From Cyanobacteria bacterium RU_5_0 (lineage in GTDB: Bacteria; Cyanobacteriota; Cyanobacteriia; Elainellales; Elainellaceae), in NCBI GenBank assembly GCA_012033255.1, contig JAAUSF010000009.1, positions 1 to 64,000 of the forward strand: 64,000 nt of DNA, read 5' to 3'. Shown here piece by piece: positions 27,502 to 41,135 of this stretch. The notes beneath the pieces are model-generated. The model ran no database searches. It saw only the letters and a program-made list of their open reading frames with translations, and was not told the DNA's origin. Each line of letters opens with the position of its first letter. The first letter of the stretch is position 1. The position numbers were made by a program, and so were the translations under genes.

Positions 27502-29652
27502 ATGCTAGGAGAAATAGATAAGTCAGTATCCGTTGATGGCAGGGATATTCGACTGAAGATCGGTCTGCTTGCACCCCAAGCAGGCGGTTCGGTTTTGATT
27601 CAATCGGAGGATACGGCTGTTTTGGTGACAGCAACCCGCGCTGAGGCACGGGAAGGAATCGATTTTCTGCCGCTCATTGTTGATTATGAAGAGCGATTGT
27701 ATGCGGCTGGACGGATTCCTGGAGGGTTCCTGCGACGAGAAGGTCGTCCACCCGAACGAGCAACGCTAGTGAGTCGCTTGATCGATCGCCCCCTCCGCCC
27801 TCTCTTCCCAGGTTGGCTACGAGACGATATTCAGATTGTCGCGACAACATTGTCTTTGGATGAACGAGTTCCACCGGATGTGTTGGCTGTTACAGGTGCG
27901 TCCCTCGCCACTCTGGTCGCCAGAATTCCGTTTTATGGTCCAATGGCAGGCGTGCGGGTTGGTTTAATTGGAGATGATTTTGTCATCAATCCAACCTATC
28001 AGGAGATTGAGCAAGGCGACCTGGATTTGGTGATTGCCGGTTCGCCAGATGGCGTGATTATGGTCGAAGCTGGCGCAAACCAGTTGCCAGAGCAAGACAT
28101 CATTGAGGCGATCGATTTTGGCTATGAAGTAGTGCGCGATTTGATTCAGGCGCAACGAGATTTGATGGTGGAACTGGGCATCGAACCGATTCAAGAATCA
28201 CCACCCGAAGTCGATTCTACGCTGGAAACGTTCATTAGTGGACGGGCGACAGACTCAGTGAAGCAAATTCTGACTCGCTTTGAACTTGCTAAACCTGAAC
28301 GAGATGCGGCGCTGGATGAGGTGAAAGAGATGGTGAAGGCGGCGATCGCTGAACTCCCCGAAGATGATCCTGTCCGCGTAGCGGCAACAGCTGAGCCGAA
28401 AGCCGTTGGTAACACCTACAAAGACATCACCAAAAAGCTGATGCGACGGCAGATCGTTGAGGAGGGGGTTCGGGTGGATGGTCGTAAACTTGACGAAGTT
28501 CGCCCGATCGCGTGTCGCACAGGACTATTGCCGTCACGAGTTCATGGCAGTGCCTTATTCCAGCGAGGGCTAACTCAGGTTATGTCCGTTGTGACGTTGG
28601 GAACTCCGGGAGAGGCACAAGAACTGGATGATTTGCATCCGGATGAAGAAAAACGGTACATGCATCACTACAATATGCCGCCCTATTCGGTGGGCGAGAC
28701 GAAGCCGATGCGATCGCCCGGACGCCGAGAAATCGGGCATGGGGCGCTGGCAGAACGAGCACTCTTCCCAGTACTTCCACCCAAGGAACAGTTTCCTTAT
28801 GTCATCCGCGTCGTATCTGAGGTGCTGTCCTCCAACGGTTCAACTTCAATGGGTTCCGTTTGCGGCTCTACCCTGGCATTGATGGATGCTGGAGTCCCGA
28901 TCATCAAGCCTGTGAGCGGTGCGGCGATGGGTCTGATTAAGGAAGGCGAGGAAGTTCGCATCCTGACGGATATTCAGGGCATTGAAGACTTTTTGGGCGA
29001 CATGGACTTTAAAGTTGCCGGAACCGACAAAGGCATCACGGCGCTGCAAATGGACATGAAGATCACAGGGTTAACGATGGATGTGATTGCCGATGCGATC
29101 AATCAAGCCCGCCCTGCCCGAATGCACATTTTGGAAAGGATGCTCGCGGCGATCGACAAACCTCGCACCGAACTGTCTCCCTTTGCGCCGCGCCTGCTTA
29201 CCATTCGCATCGACCCCGAATTAATTGGACTGGTGATTGGTCCGGGTGGCAAGACGATTAAAGGTATCACGGAGCAAACCGGAGCCAAGGTCGATATCGA
29301 AGATGATGGGACTGTGACGATTTCGGCAGTCGATCGAGACAAAGCGAAAATGGCACGGGGCATCATCGAAGGCATGACTCGCAAACTCAGCGCAGGTGAT
29401 GTGTATGTCGGTCGTGTTACCCGGATTATTCCGATCGGGGCATTTGTCGAATTTCTTCCTAGCAAGGAGGGCATGATCCACATTTCGCAACTGGCAGATT
29501 ATCGCGTTGGCAAAGTTGAAGATGAAGTGGCGGTTGGCGATGAAGTGATCGTCAAGGTGCGCGAAATTGATAGCCGTGGACGGATTAACTTGACGCGCTT
29601 GGGTATCCATCCAGATGAAGCTGCTGCGGCACGGGAAGCCGCAACTCAGTAG
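27502..29652 (+). CDS. pnp: Polyribonucleotide nucleotidyltransferase
   Basis: The 716-residue PNPase degrades RNA 3' to 5' using phosphate, or polymerises nucleoside diphosphates. Domains are in the normal order: first RNase PH core (about 10-145), a helical domain, second RNase PH core with [14 protein letters not shown] and [15 protein letters not shown], a KH domain ([13 protein letters not shown]) near 575 and an S1 domain ([20 protein letters not shown]) at about 635-700. The length matches cyanobacterial PNPases. In cyanobacteria it also contributes to RNA tailing. It is preceded by a 257-bp AT-rich gap with a tandem AATTAATGCC motif. Confidence 0.96.
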   Translation: MLGEIDKSVSVDGRDIRLKIGLLAPQAGGSVLIQSEDTAVLVTATRAEAREGIDFLPLIVDYEERLYAAGRIPGGFLRREGRPPERATLVSRLIDRPLRPLFPGWLRDDIQIVATTLSLDERVPPDVLAVTGASLATLVARIPFYGPMAGVRVGLIGDDFVINPTYQEIEQGDLDLVIAGSPDGVIMVEAGANQLPEQDIIEAIDFGYEVVRDLIQAQRDLMVELGIEPIQESPPEVDSTLETFISGRATDSVKQILTRFELAKPERDAALDEVKEMVKAAIAELPEDDPVRVAATAEPKAVGNTYKDITKKLMRRQIVEEGVRVDGRKLDEVRPIACRTGLLPSRVHGSALFQRGLTQVMSVVTLGTPGEAQELDDLHPDEEKRYMHHYNMPPYSVGETKPMRSPGRREIGHGALAERALFPVLPPKEQFPYVIRVVSEVLSSNGSTSMGSVCGSTLALMDAGVPIIKPVSGAAMGLIKEGEEVRILTDIQGIEDFLGDMDFKVAGTDKGITALQMDMKITGLTMDVIADAINQARPARMHILERMLAAIDKPRTELSPFAPRLLTIRIDPELIGLVIGPGGKTIKGITEQTGAKVDIEDDGTVTISAVDRDKAKMARGIIEGMTRKLSAGDVYVGRVTRIIPIGAFVEFLPSKEGMIHISQLADYRVGKVEDEVAVGDEVIVKVREIDSRGRINLTRLGIHPDEAAAAREAATQ

Positions 29653-29679
29653 TCTTGTAGGGTGGGCATTCAACACCTA

Positions 29680-29751
29680 TAGAGGCGAAGCATTCGTACG
29701 TATAATTTTTGGTTTTCATCTCAAGTCTCTGCCGCAAATGCTTCGCCTCTA
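29680..29751. repeat. Interspersed inverted repeat
   Basis: TAGAGGCGAAGCATT (29680-29694) is repeated in inverse at 29737-29751 with a 42-base spacer. The right half with its GCGGCAGAGAC neighbour resembles a dispersed intergenic repeat of filamentous cyanobacteria. Confidence 0.8.
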
Positions 29752-29845
29752 CTATGAGTTGTACAATAAACTCCAGTATTGCGAACCCAACGGGATTAGC
29801 CAGAGGAATTAAGTTTAGTGTTGAAAGTGCCTAAAATTCCACTGG

Positions 29846-29872
29846 TATAGCAGTAGCCAGCGTGGTTAGGAC
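29846..29872. repeat. Solo end of the TATAGC/GTTAGGAC MITE family, copy C
   Basis: TATAGCAGTAGCC followed by GGTTAGGACATT matches the ends of the elements at 16728 and 39755. No clear opposite end was found; TTAGCCATAGC near 29937 is only a weak candidate. Confidence 0.5.
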
Positions 29873-30243
29873 ATTGCCCAAGGCTGAAAGGCAAACGGTC
29901 AATCAATCCTGACTCAGCACTCAGTCCTCAGAACTTAGCCATAGCATTCATTCCTTGCCTTACAGCTTGTTCCTTCCAGCTTGTGAATCAATTTCTCTCA
30001 GAGCAGCGATGTTGTCCCATCTCGCCTCGTTGCTCATGAGATGATAGTCAGGCAAACTTTACCTAAAATTGCGTTTTTTAACGTTTTATAAACGGATGGC
30101 TGCATAGTATCCTGGTTTTCGAGACACTACGTGAACATACTTTTCCCACCTCAACCCCACCTGGTAGCCGTCACGATTTGCTTAGCAAAAATTAATTTTT
30201 CCTATTCAGTTTAGTTGCAGCCGTTCAGAGAGTCTTAACTTGC

Positions 30244-33735
<3,492 letters not shown>

Positions 33736-33863
33736 AAAATGAAAGATGAAGAGAGATCCGCTATTCCACATTTAGTCTACTTACAGCGATTTTCAGATGA
33801 GTAACCCACAATTGCGTGTGGATGAGTGGATGGGTGAGTGTGTGGCTTATGCAAGGGGAAACG

Positions 33864-33902
33864 GCTGGAGGGGGACGGGCAAGATACCCATCCCCCTCCA
33901 GC
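33864..33902. terminator. Perfect 12-bp hairpin between convergent genes
   Basis: GCTGGAGGGGGA (33864-33875) pairs with TCCCCCTCCAGC (33891-33902) around a 15-base loop. It sits between the SNF2 and sqdX ends and could stop both transcripts, but no T run follows. The loop CGGGCAAGATACCCA also matches a dispersed repeat near 16700. Confidence 0.5.
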
Positions 33903-33913
33903 AAACCACTCGC

Positions 33914-35044
33914 TCATGCCGCCCTGGATAGAGATGGCGCGAGGATGGATTGATAAAAGCTTTGCAGTTGGCGGGTAGCGGCTGCCCAGCCCCATTTTTC
34001 TGCTTCGCGACGGGCATTTTGGCGGAGGATGTCTCGTTCGCGTTGGTTGGCTAGCAGCCGTTGAGTGGCGACGATCGCCCCATCGTCATCTGCCGGATCG
34101 AACAGATAGCCATTGACGCCATCGGTAACGATATCAGGAATGCCACCGGCGTTTGCGGCGATCACGGGGCATCCAGCCGCCATCGCTTCTAACAGTACCA
34201 ATCCGAGGGTTTCTGTGCGAGAAGGGAAAATGAAGGCATCCGCAGAGGCGAAGGCAGTTGCCAGATCGCGACCTGTGAGATAGCCGACAAAATAGGTGGG
34301 GGTGTCAGCAAAGTGTTTTTCCAGGTCTTGGCGATAGGGTCCATCTCCCACTAGGGCAAGTCTGGCGTTTGGGATGGCTTGCAGAACGGGTTTGATGCGA
34401 TCGATCTCCTTCTCTGCCGACAACCGACCCACATAGAGCAGAATGGGGCTATCGGGGTGTCCCTGGGAAAGATGCGATCGAACTGCCCGACTCGCCAATA
34501 TTGGCTGGAACAACTCCGTATCAACCCCCTTTTGCCAGACTTCAACTCGCTCGATCCCATGCGATGTTAATTCATACTGCATCGCTGTAGAAGTACAAAG
34601 GTTTAGCTGTGCCTGGTTGTGTCCAGCTTTGAGGAGTTCCCATAGCAACCCTTCCAACATTCCCAACCCATAATGTTCCAGATATTTGGGCAGGTGCGTA
34701 TGATAGGACGCTACAAGCGGCACATCCAGCGACTTCGCATAATACAATCCTCCCAATCCCAAAACGGCTGGGTTCACTAGATGAATCAAATCAGGCTGAA
34801 ACTCTTCTAATGCCTGACGAATAGAGGGACGAGGCAACGCCAACTTTAACTCTGGATAGAGAGGCAGCGGAAAGCCTGGAACACCGTAGATCTTTGCCCC
34901 TTTATAGTCTCGTAGCCCACCATCGGGGGAAAAAATCAAAACCTGATCGCCCATGCGCTGAAGGTGATCTACCGTGTGGCTCAGACGAGTGACAATGCCA
35001 TCTACTTTGGGCAAAAAGGTTTCAGTAAAGAGGGCAATACGCAT
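33914..35044 (-). CDS. sqdX: Sulfoquinovosyltransferase SqdX (GT4 glycosyltransferase)
   Basis: The 376-residue GT-B enzyme transfers sulfoquinovose from UDP-sulfoquinovose to diacylglycerol, giving the thylakoid sulfolipid SQDG. MRIALFTETFLPKVDGIVTR is the typical SqdX start. SYHTHLPKYLEHYGLG lies in the acceptor domain, and the donor site has LLYVGRLSAEKEID and the EX7E-type motif SRTETLGLVLLEAMAAGCPV. The assignment is reinforced by sqdB directly upstream on the same strand. The gap between them (254 bp) contains a possible small membrane ORF. Confidence 0.92.
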   Translation of the reverse strand: MRIALFTETFLPKVDGIVTRLSHTVDHLQRMGDQVLIFSPDGGLRDYKGAKIYGVPGFPLPLYPELKLALPRPSIRQALEEFQPDLIHLVNPAVLGLGGLYYAKSLDVPLVASYHTHLPKYLEHYGLGMLEGLLWELLKAGHNQAQLNLCTSTAMQYELTSHGIERVEVWQKGVDTELFQPILASRAVRSHLSQGHPDSPILLYVGRLSAEKEIDRIKPVLQAIPNARLALVGDGPYRQDLEKHFADTPTYFVGYLTGRDLATAFASADAFIFPSRTETLGLVLLEAMAAGCPVIAANAGGIPDIVTDGVNGYLFDPADDDGAIVATQRLLANQRERDILRQNARREAEKWGWAAATRQLQSFYQSILAPSLSRAA

Positions 35045-35099
35045 ACGATTCTATGAACTTTTGCTTAGCGTGAATTGAGATGCAGTCGGGTTGGGGGTG

Positions 35100-35290
35100 T
35101 CAAAATCTTGCTCTGGGCAACAGGCAGAGTCCGTGAATTCCGATCGCCACTATCACTCCACCCAGCAAGACTCCTACTCTTTCCGCAAAACAAGTGCCCA
35201 ATCTCGAAGACGAGAGTGGACGCTGATGCTACTGAACATAACGCCCAGTAGCACCGCAATTAGCAGGAGAGCCAGCATCCGTGCATCCAC
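35100..35290 (-). pseudogene. Possible small two-helix membrane protein between sqdB and sqdX, frameshifted
   Basis: A GTG at 35290, 8 bases after the sqdB stop, opens 38 codons to TAG at 35174-35176. It encodes one hydrophobic helix (MLALLLIAVLLGVMF) and a basic tail. In another frame directly after the stop, VGVLLGGVIVAIGIHG encodes a second helix ending at TGA 35100-35102. Adding one base near 35177 joins them into about 63 residues. This could be a real small gene with an indel, or chance; I recognise no family. Confidence 0.3.
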
Positions 35291-35298
35291 AGGTTCTC

Positions 35299-36465
<1,167 letters not shown>

Positions 36466-36618
36466 TTACGAATACTCCGCTAAATCTACCAGCTTATGCG
36501 CCCTCTTGATCACCAGAAAATTAATTCTTCCTGTACGATCGCACTGTCTCAATTCACCTCGCTATGCAATAGTTTATGTTGCGTGTCTTGAAGGAGCGAC
36601 AGATCTCTGTTTGAGGTT

Positions 36619-37089
36619 TTAGTGTTGACCCAATACAGCAATCGCTATTGCTGGCTCTGAAGGGCGATCGGTTTGGAAGAAGCCAGAATAACCACCTAAC
36701 CAGGCTTTGAGGGTTGTCAGCATTCGAGTGGTTTGTGTAAGGCTATGGTAATCCGTTTGTCTTTTTGGAGAAACCGCTGTTTCGCCCAACTCTTCTTGAG
36801 TCTCCGATTGCCTATCTGAAGGATGGAGCGGCAGATTCTCCACCAATTCTCGGTTGGCATAAACACAAAACAAAGGAGCCGTATCTCCGCAGGATGCAAT
36901 ATTCCAGCTTGAAGTGGTGATAGCGGTTCCTAGGGCAGTTTTCCAAGATATTTCAGCGATCGGCGCAGTTGAGGCAGCTAGATCCAGATTTTGCGATTGC
37001 CCACTTTCAGGTTGTGCAAGAGTGCGAAGGCTAGTCACGGTGACAGCAATAACGGCAGCAGTGAGGAGGAGGCGATAGCGTCGAAGCAT
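36619..37089 (-). CDS. Secreted hypothetical protein
   Basis: The 156-residue protein has an N-terminal signal peptide (MLRRYRLLLTAAVIAVTVTSL, likely cleaved after LAQ). A Ser/Thr-rich region follows, with two cysteines (residues 67 and 74) that could form a disulfide. I do not recognise the family. It is divergent from the first lysozyme gene. Confidence 0.55.
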   Translation of the reverse strand: MLRRYRLLLTAAVIAVTVTSLRTLAQPESGQSQNLDLAASTAPIAEISWKTALGTAITTSSWNIASCGDTAPLFCVYANRELVENLPLHPSDRQSETQEELGETAVSPKRQTDYHSLTQTTRMLTTLKAWLGGYSGFFQTDRPSEPAIAIAVLGQH

Positions 37090-37299
37090 AGTTCAAGCTT
37101 GTATTGCCAGCAAATAATGTCATCCACTGTGAAACCTCCATTTCCGTCAGTGGAATTCCGCAGGGTGAGCGCATCTTCAAGCAATCTTCATCGATCGCTC
37201 AGGGTGTCGCTGCCCTCAGCCCAACTGGGAACGTTAACGATTAAACTCGTCGATTATTTAGCGATCGGTTTGCCAATCACAACTGCTAGGAATTGTGCT

Positions 37300-38115
37300 A
37301 TGACTTCTTCTCCAAAACCTATTTCGCAGGCTGCATCCACTCCGGTTTACACCCTCAACATTGTGACGGATACTTGGCTAAAACTCAGCACAGTTCAAGG
37401 CTCGGTTCTGCCAGATGATCAACGGCAATTTGTCAGTTCAGGGACCCTGCTGCCGATCGCCAGCTATGCTCGTGTGGACAATGACCACATCAAAGTCACA
37501 TTCGGTCTGGATAGCCAGGGTAAACAAGTCTTTTTCAAGGGGCGCAACACCTGGTATGTTTACCGTCCAGTGGTGCAAATTCTCAAGAATGGACAGGCGA
37601 TCGATCCCTCTGCACTATCTAATTCTGCGCCAATCAATCCTACACCAGCCAATTTAGCCCGCCGTGGGAAAATCAGTGCCAAAGGGTTACGATTGCTGAA
37701 ATCCTTTGAAGGATTGGAATTGGAAGCTTATATTGATGCAGTTGGCGTGTGGACGATCGGCTATGGCACCACGACAGGAGTGACTCCAGGAATGCGGATT
37801 ACCGAAGCCCAAGCCGAGGAGTTTCTCAAGCGAGATTTAATGAAATTTGAGAATGCCGTTTCCAAATTGGTTAAAGTGTCATTGAATGACGATCAGTTTT
37901 CGGCACTGGTGACATTTGTTTACAACGTGGGCGATGGCGCATTCGCTGATTCCACACTATTGAGATTGCTGAACCGACGCGATTATCAAGGTGCTGCCGA
38001 TCAGCTTTTGCGCTGGAATAAAGGTAATGGTGGTGTGGAATTGGCAGGTCTAACGCGACGACGCAAAGCAGAACGAGCGTTGTTCCTCAGTCAAGATTTC
38101 ACCCTGTTCTTGTAA
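37300..38115 (+). CDS. GH24 (T4-type) lysozyme with one SH3-like domain
   Basis: The protein has 271 residues from ATG 37300. The frame is open further upstream but overlaps the divergent gene, and the paralogue aligns from this Met. Residues about 18-100 form an SH3b-like domain ([28 protein letters not shown]). The C-terminal 150 residues are a GH24 muramidase with catalytic Glu in [20 protein letters not shown] and Thr in TIGYGTT. It should hydrolyse peptidoglycan. No signal peptide, holin or other phage gene is nearby. Confidence 0.88.
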   Translation: MTSSPKPISQAASTPVYTLNIVTDTWLKLSTVQGSVLPDDQRQFVSSGTLLPIASYARVDNDHIKVTFGLDSQGKQVFFKGRNTWYVYRPVVQILKNGQAIDPSALSNSAPINPTPANLARRGKISAKGLRLLKSFEGLELEAYIDAVGVWTIGYGTTTGVTPGMRITEAQAEEFLKRDLMKFENAVSKLVKVSLNDDQFSALVTFVYNVGDGAFADSTLLRLLNRRDYQGAADQLLRWNKGNGGVELAGLTRRRKAERALFLSQDFTLFL

Positions 38116-38240
38116 ATTCCCGTAAATTCCTGACAGGATTTTGTGTATACACGGTAGCCACTAGGATTGCTGAAGCAGGAACTACTGATCACTCCAGTGG
38201 TAACTTGATGCGATCGCCTACCTACGCAGAACGGAATACC

Positions 38241-39356
38241 ATGACCCAAACTCCCAAACCTGCAACCTCAGCCTACACTCTTAGAGCAGTGTCGGATACT
38301 TGGTTTAAGCAAAGTACGGCTCAGAGTTCAACCTTGCCGGATGATCAAAAACTATTCATCAAATCGGGGTTCTCAGTGCCGCTATCAAGCTTTCAGCCTG
38401 TCGCAAATGATCATGTTAAAGTTGCGCTCGGCTTAGATAAACAAGGAAATCAGTTGCAATTGAGAGGACGCAACACCTGGTATGTCTACTATCCTTCTAT
38501 TCAGATTCTACGGAATGGGCAAGCCGTACCGATCAATTCGCTACCTGCACCCACTCCCGCCCCTCCTACTCCTGCCCCTCCCATTCCTACCCCTACTCCC
38601 ACGCCAACTCCACCATCAGGATATGCCCTAAGAGCATCAACAGATATTTGGTTGAAGCAAAGCACGGCTCAGGGTTCAACCTTGCCCGATGACCAACGGC
38701 AATTCATTAGCGGCGGAACGACTCTCTCTTTATCAAGTTTTGCGTTAGCTGAAAATGATCATCTCAGAATCACGTTTGGCTTAGATAGGCAAGGGAATCA
38801 GATTCAGTTCAAAGGGCGTAACACCTGGTATGTCTATCGTCCGGCTGTCCAAATTTTGCGAAACGGACAACCGATCGACCTCAACCCACCCACCCCTTCG
38901 CCATCGGGCAGACGGATTAATGCCAAAGGGCTGCGCTTGCTGAAATCGTTTGAGGGTCTAAGACTAGAGGCGTATCTCGATCCGGTTGGCATTTGGACGA
39001 TCGGCTATGGCACCACGTCGGGCATCGGACCCGGTATGGTAATCACCGAAGCCGAAGCCGAAGCCTTTCTCAGACGAGACTTAAGACGATTTGAGGGCGC
39101 AGTCATAGATTTAGTCACTGTCCCCGTAACCGACGATCAGTTTTCCGCCTTGGTATCGTTTACCTACAACGTAGGTGAGGGCGCGCTAGCCGGTTCAACC
39201 TTGCTGAGGCTGCTGAATCGAGGTGATTATCAAGGCGCTGCCGATCAGCTTTTGCGCTGGAACCAGGGAGATGGCGAAGTCTTGCCAGGGCTAACACGAC
39301 GGAGGAGAGCAGAAAGGGCACTGTTTCTAGGTCAAGATCATACGGTGTTTTTGTGA
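38241..39356 (+). CDS. GH24 lysozyme with two SH3-like domains, tandem paralogue
   Basis: The protein (371 residues) repeats the design of the preceding gene but has two SH3b-like modules ([19 protein letters not shown] and [19 protein letters not shown]) joined by a Pro/Thr linker, then the GH24 domain with [17 protein letters not shown] and TIGYGTT. The catalytic residues are intact. The ATG at 38241 is chosen by alignment with the paralogue; 38208 is an alternative. Tandem arrangement and high similarity indicate duplication followed by gain or loss of one module. Confidence 0.87.
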   Translation: MTQTPKPATSAYTLRAVSDTWFKQSTAQSSTLPDDQKLFIKSGFSVPLSSFQPVANDHVKVALGLDKQGNQLQLRGRNTWYVYYPSIQILRNGQAVPINSLPAPTPAPPTPAPPIPTPTPTPTPPSGYALRASTDIWLKQSTAQGSTLPDDQRQFISGGTTLSLSSFALAENDHLRITFGLDRQGNQIQFKGRNTWYVYRPAVQILRNGQPIDLNPPTPSPSGRRINAKGLRLLKSFEGLRLEAYLDPVGIWTIGYGTTSGIGPGMVITEAEAEAFLRRDLRRFEGAVIDLVTVPVTDDQFSALVSFTYNVGEGALAGSTLLRLLNRGDYQGAADQLLRWNQGDGEVLPGLTRRRRAERALFLGQDHTVFL

Positions 39357-39480
39357 AGGTGGGAGTGCAATTGCTACAACTCTTCTGCAATTTTGCCTGA
39401 TATCATGCAGCCAGTCAGAATTAGGACTAGCCCTCACCGTTCTCAAGGGTGGCTCACCTGACACTCGTGCTGCCAGCGAA

Positions 39481-39666
39481 GACTCTGCTACCCGCAAATG
39501 GATCTGCAAACAGTGCAGCATGATCTACGACCCTGTTATCGGTGATCCAGACTCCGGCATCGCACCTGGAACCCCTTTCGAGGATATTCCTGACGATTGG
39601 CAGTGCCCTATCTGCGGTGCATCCAAGAAATTATTCATTCCCTTTGAAGAAAAAGTTGCCGCATAA
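39481..39666 (+). pseudogene. Rubredoxin domain without a usable start codon
   Basis: The frame encodes a complete rubredoxin iron site: [12 protein letters not shown] at the N-terminal pair of cysteines, [20 protein letters not shown] in the middle and [11 protein letters not shown] at the second pair. It ends in TAA at 39664-39666. The frame is open back to a TAG at 39328-39330 but contains no ATG, GTG or TTG. The true start may have been lost by a frameshift, the domain may be a fragment of a larger gene, or a rare start such as ATT is used. Rubredoxins transfer single electrons. Confidence 0.7.
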
Positions 39667-39754
39667 CTTCTCCCGGTAGACAGGGTGATGGGTAGATGGG
39701 GAGTCGGTTTTAATACCAATCGTCCACTCATCCACCCCATCACTGTTTTGCATC

Positions 39755-39868
39755 TATAGCTGTCACCATCAAGGTTAGGACATCGGGATTAAAGGGGGTG
39801 TGGGGGCTTCGCCTCAGCTAGGGGTTCCACCCCTGCACCCCGTCCTAACCCAAGTGGCTGTCGCTATA
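39755..39868. mobile_element. MITE-like element, copy B
   Basis: Ends are TATAGCTGTCACC...GGTTAGGACAT on the left and GTCCTAACCC...GGCTGTCGCTATA on the right, matching the element at 16728-16822. The interior is GC-rich, with AGGGGTT/ACCCCT inverted segments, and differs from copy A. No ORF is present. Confidence 0.6.
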
Positions 39869-39880
39869 CCTCAAGAGAGA

Positions 39881-39912
39881 ATGTCACAATGCAGAAATGT
39901 CACAATGCAGAA
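39881..39912. repeat. Tandem repeat, 2 x 16 bp
   Basis: ATGTCACAATGCAGAA occurs twice with no gap, 30 bases before the Uma2 start. The AATGT/ACAAT content may be part of its promoter region. Confidence 0.85.
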
Positions 39913-39941
39913 AAGACTTGCGGTATCAGGAGGTGTTTCTG

Positions 39942-40721
39942 ATGGTTCAGCCCTTCACCACTCATCTCGTTCCCGACATTTTCTACCCTGATAGTGATGG
40001 GCAACTGATGGCGGATAATACGAAGCAATTCCGATGGATTGTTGTCATCAAAGAGAATCTGGAGTTACTGTTTGCCGATCGCTCTGATGTGTTTGTTGCC
40101 GGAGATTTGCTCTGGTATCCGGTTGAGGGCAGCAACACTATTCGGCAGGCTCCTGATGTCATGGTGGTATTGGGTAGACCCCAGAGTGATAGGGGGTCTT
40201 ACAAGCAATGGGAAGAGGACAATATTGCTCCTCAGGTTGTGTTTGAAATTTTGTCTCCAGGCAATCGCTTGGGTACGATGGCACGAAAGCTCAAGTTTTA
40301 TAAGCGTTATGGAATTGAAGAATACTACATCTATGATCCCGATGATGTGGATCTGATGGGATGGTTGCGTTCTGAGGATGATCTGGATGTCATTGAAGAT
40401 ATGGCGGGTTGGGTCAGTCCTCGGTTAGGAATCCGTTTTGAACTCACGCCCGAAACCCTGGAGATCTACCGTCCAGATGGCGATCGATTCCTCACCTACA
40501 TCGAATTAGCACAACTGCGAGACCAAGAACGCCAAGCCAAAGAACAAGAACGCCAAGCCAAAGAACAAGAACGCCAAGCCAAAGAACAGGCGCTGGCTCT
40601 AGCGGAAGAAAGGCTATCACAGCTACAGGAAGCCTCTTCTCAATTGGAAGCGGAACAACATCGAAATGAACGATTGGCTGCTCGATTACGAGAAATGGGA
40701 ATTAATCCAGAGCAGGTATAG
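39942..40721 (+). CDS. Uma2 family (PD-(D/E)XK-like) protein with coiled-coil tail
   Basis: From the ATG at 39942 (AGGAGG ribosome binding site) the protein has 259 residues. The nuclease-like core shows APDVMVVLGRP, VVFEILSPGNR and KLKFYKRYGIEEYYIYDPD, the Uma2/DUF820 signature, a very expanded family in cyanobacteria with unclear biological role. The C-terminal 65 residues are a charged coiled coil with three RQAKEQE repeats from an exact 21-bp tandem repeat. Confidence 0.85.
   Translation: MVQPFTTHLVPDIFYPDSDGQLMADNTKQFRWIVVIKENLELLFADRSDVFVAGDLLWYPVEGSNTIRQAPDVMVVLGRPQSDRGSYKQWEEDNIAPQVVFEILSPGNRLGTMARKLKFYKRYGIEEYYIYDPDDVDLMGWLRSEDDLDVIEDMAGWVSPRLGIRFELTPETLEIYRPDGDRFLTYIELAQLRDQERQAKEQERQAKEQERQAKEQALALAEERLSQLQEASSQLEAEQHRNERLAARLREMGINPEQV
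40527..40589. repeat. Tandem repeat, 3 x 21 bp, in coding sequence
   Basis: Three near-identical 21-bp units beginning GAACGCCAAGCCAAAG encode ERQAKEQ heptads of the coiled coil. Only the last base differs in the third copy. Confidence 0.9.
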
Positions 40722-41135
40722 TAGAAACGTGCATTCGCTCTACCAAATTTCCACAATTGCCTGCTCTTCTTGCTTTTCCTACTTTTCCGTCTTCCAACGC
40801 TAGCTTGACTTCGCTTCTGGGCACTCTTAGGATAGATTTTCTTAACACCCACTTCATATTCATGATGGTGAATTCCTCATCCTCATGAAATGCTTCCTCA
40901 GCAATCTGCTTTGGTATGGTCTGTTGCTTATGGGATCAGAAGCAAGCGGATATAGTGAGTGCAGGGGTTTAGTCTAAGACTGTCTCAAATCCCGAAAGTG
41001 TGGGGTTGCTTACGTTTTGTTCCCTGAAGTAAATGGGTTTATGTCTCTCGGCTTTCTGAATAAGTCTTCTGAAATGGCAGAGAGCCGCCCAAGACTTATC
41101 TCTCTAACCTGGACACTCCCTGAGTCAAGGCATCT
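40722..41135. other. Intergenic region, no gene seen
   Basis: This 414-bp gap lies before the adenylate cyclase. A lysine/arginine-rich minus-strand frame (40640-40852) overlaps the Uma2 end and is not convincing. No repeat or RNA was recognised. It should contain the cyclase promoter. Confidence 0.5.

Larger units (their letters stand above)
29653..30243. other. Intergenic region with interspersed repeats
   Basis: No gene was recognised in this 591-bp gap. It holds a 15-bp inverted repeat (29680-29751), a GTAGGGTGGGC-type interspersed repeat near 29657, and one end of the TATAGC...GTTAGGAC MITE family at 29846-29872. It includes the promoter region of the SNF2 helicase. Confidence 0.6.

Noticed and set aside
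35065-35259. 64-residue minus-strand ORF in the sqdB-sqdX gap
   Set aside because: It lies in a third frame without hydrophobic or conserved segments. The two-helix reading in the other frames is more protein-like.
36991-37299. N-terminal extension of the first lysozyme back to 36991
   Set aside because: It would overlap the divergent secreted-protein gene and has no homology to the paralogue, which aligns from 37300.
37300-39356. Prophage remnant
   Set aside because: The only phage-like features are the two lysozymes. No structural, integrase or holin genes and no attachment sites are visible.
39357-39480. Possible ATG start (39404) for the rubredoxin domain
   Set aside because: That ATG is in a different frame and reaches a TGA at 39458 before the domain, so it cannot start it without a frameshift.
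40640-40852. Minus-strand basic ORF with Lys/Arg-rich sequence
   Set aside because: It overlaps the 3' end of the Uma2 gene, has a GTG start without a clear ribosome binding site and has no recognisable family.
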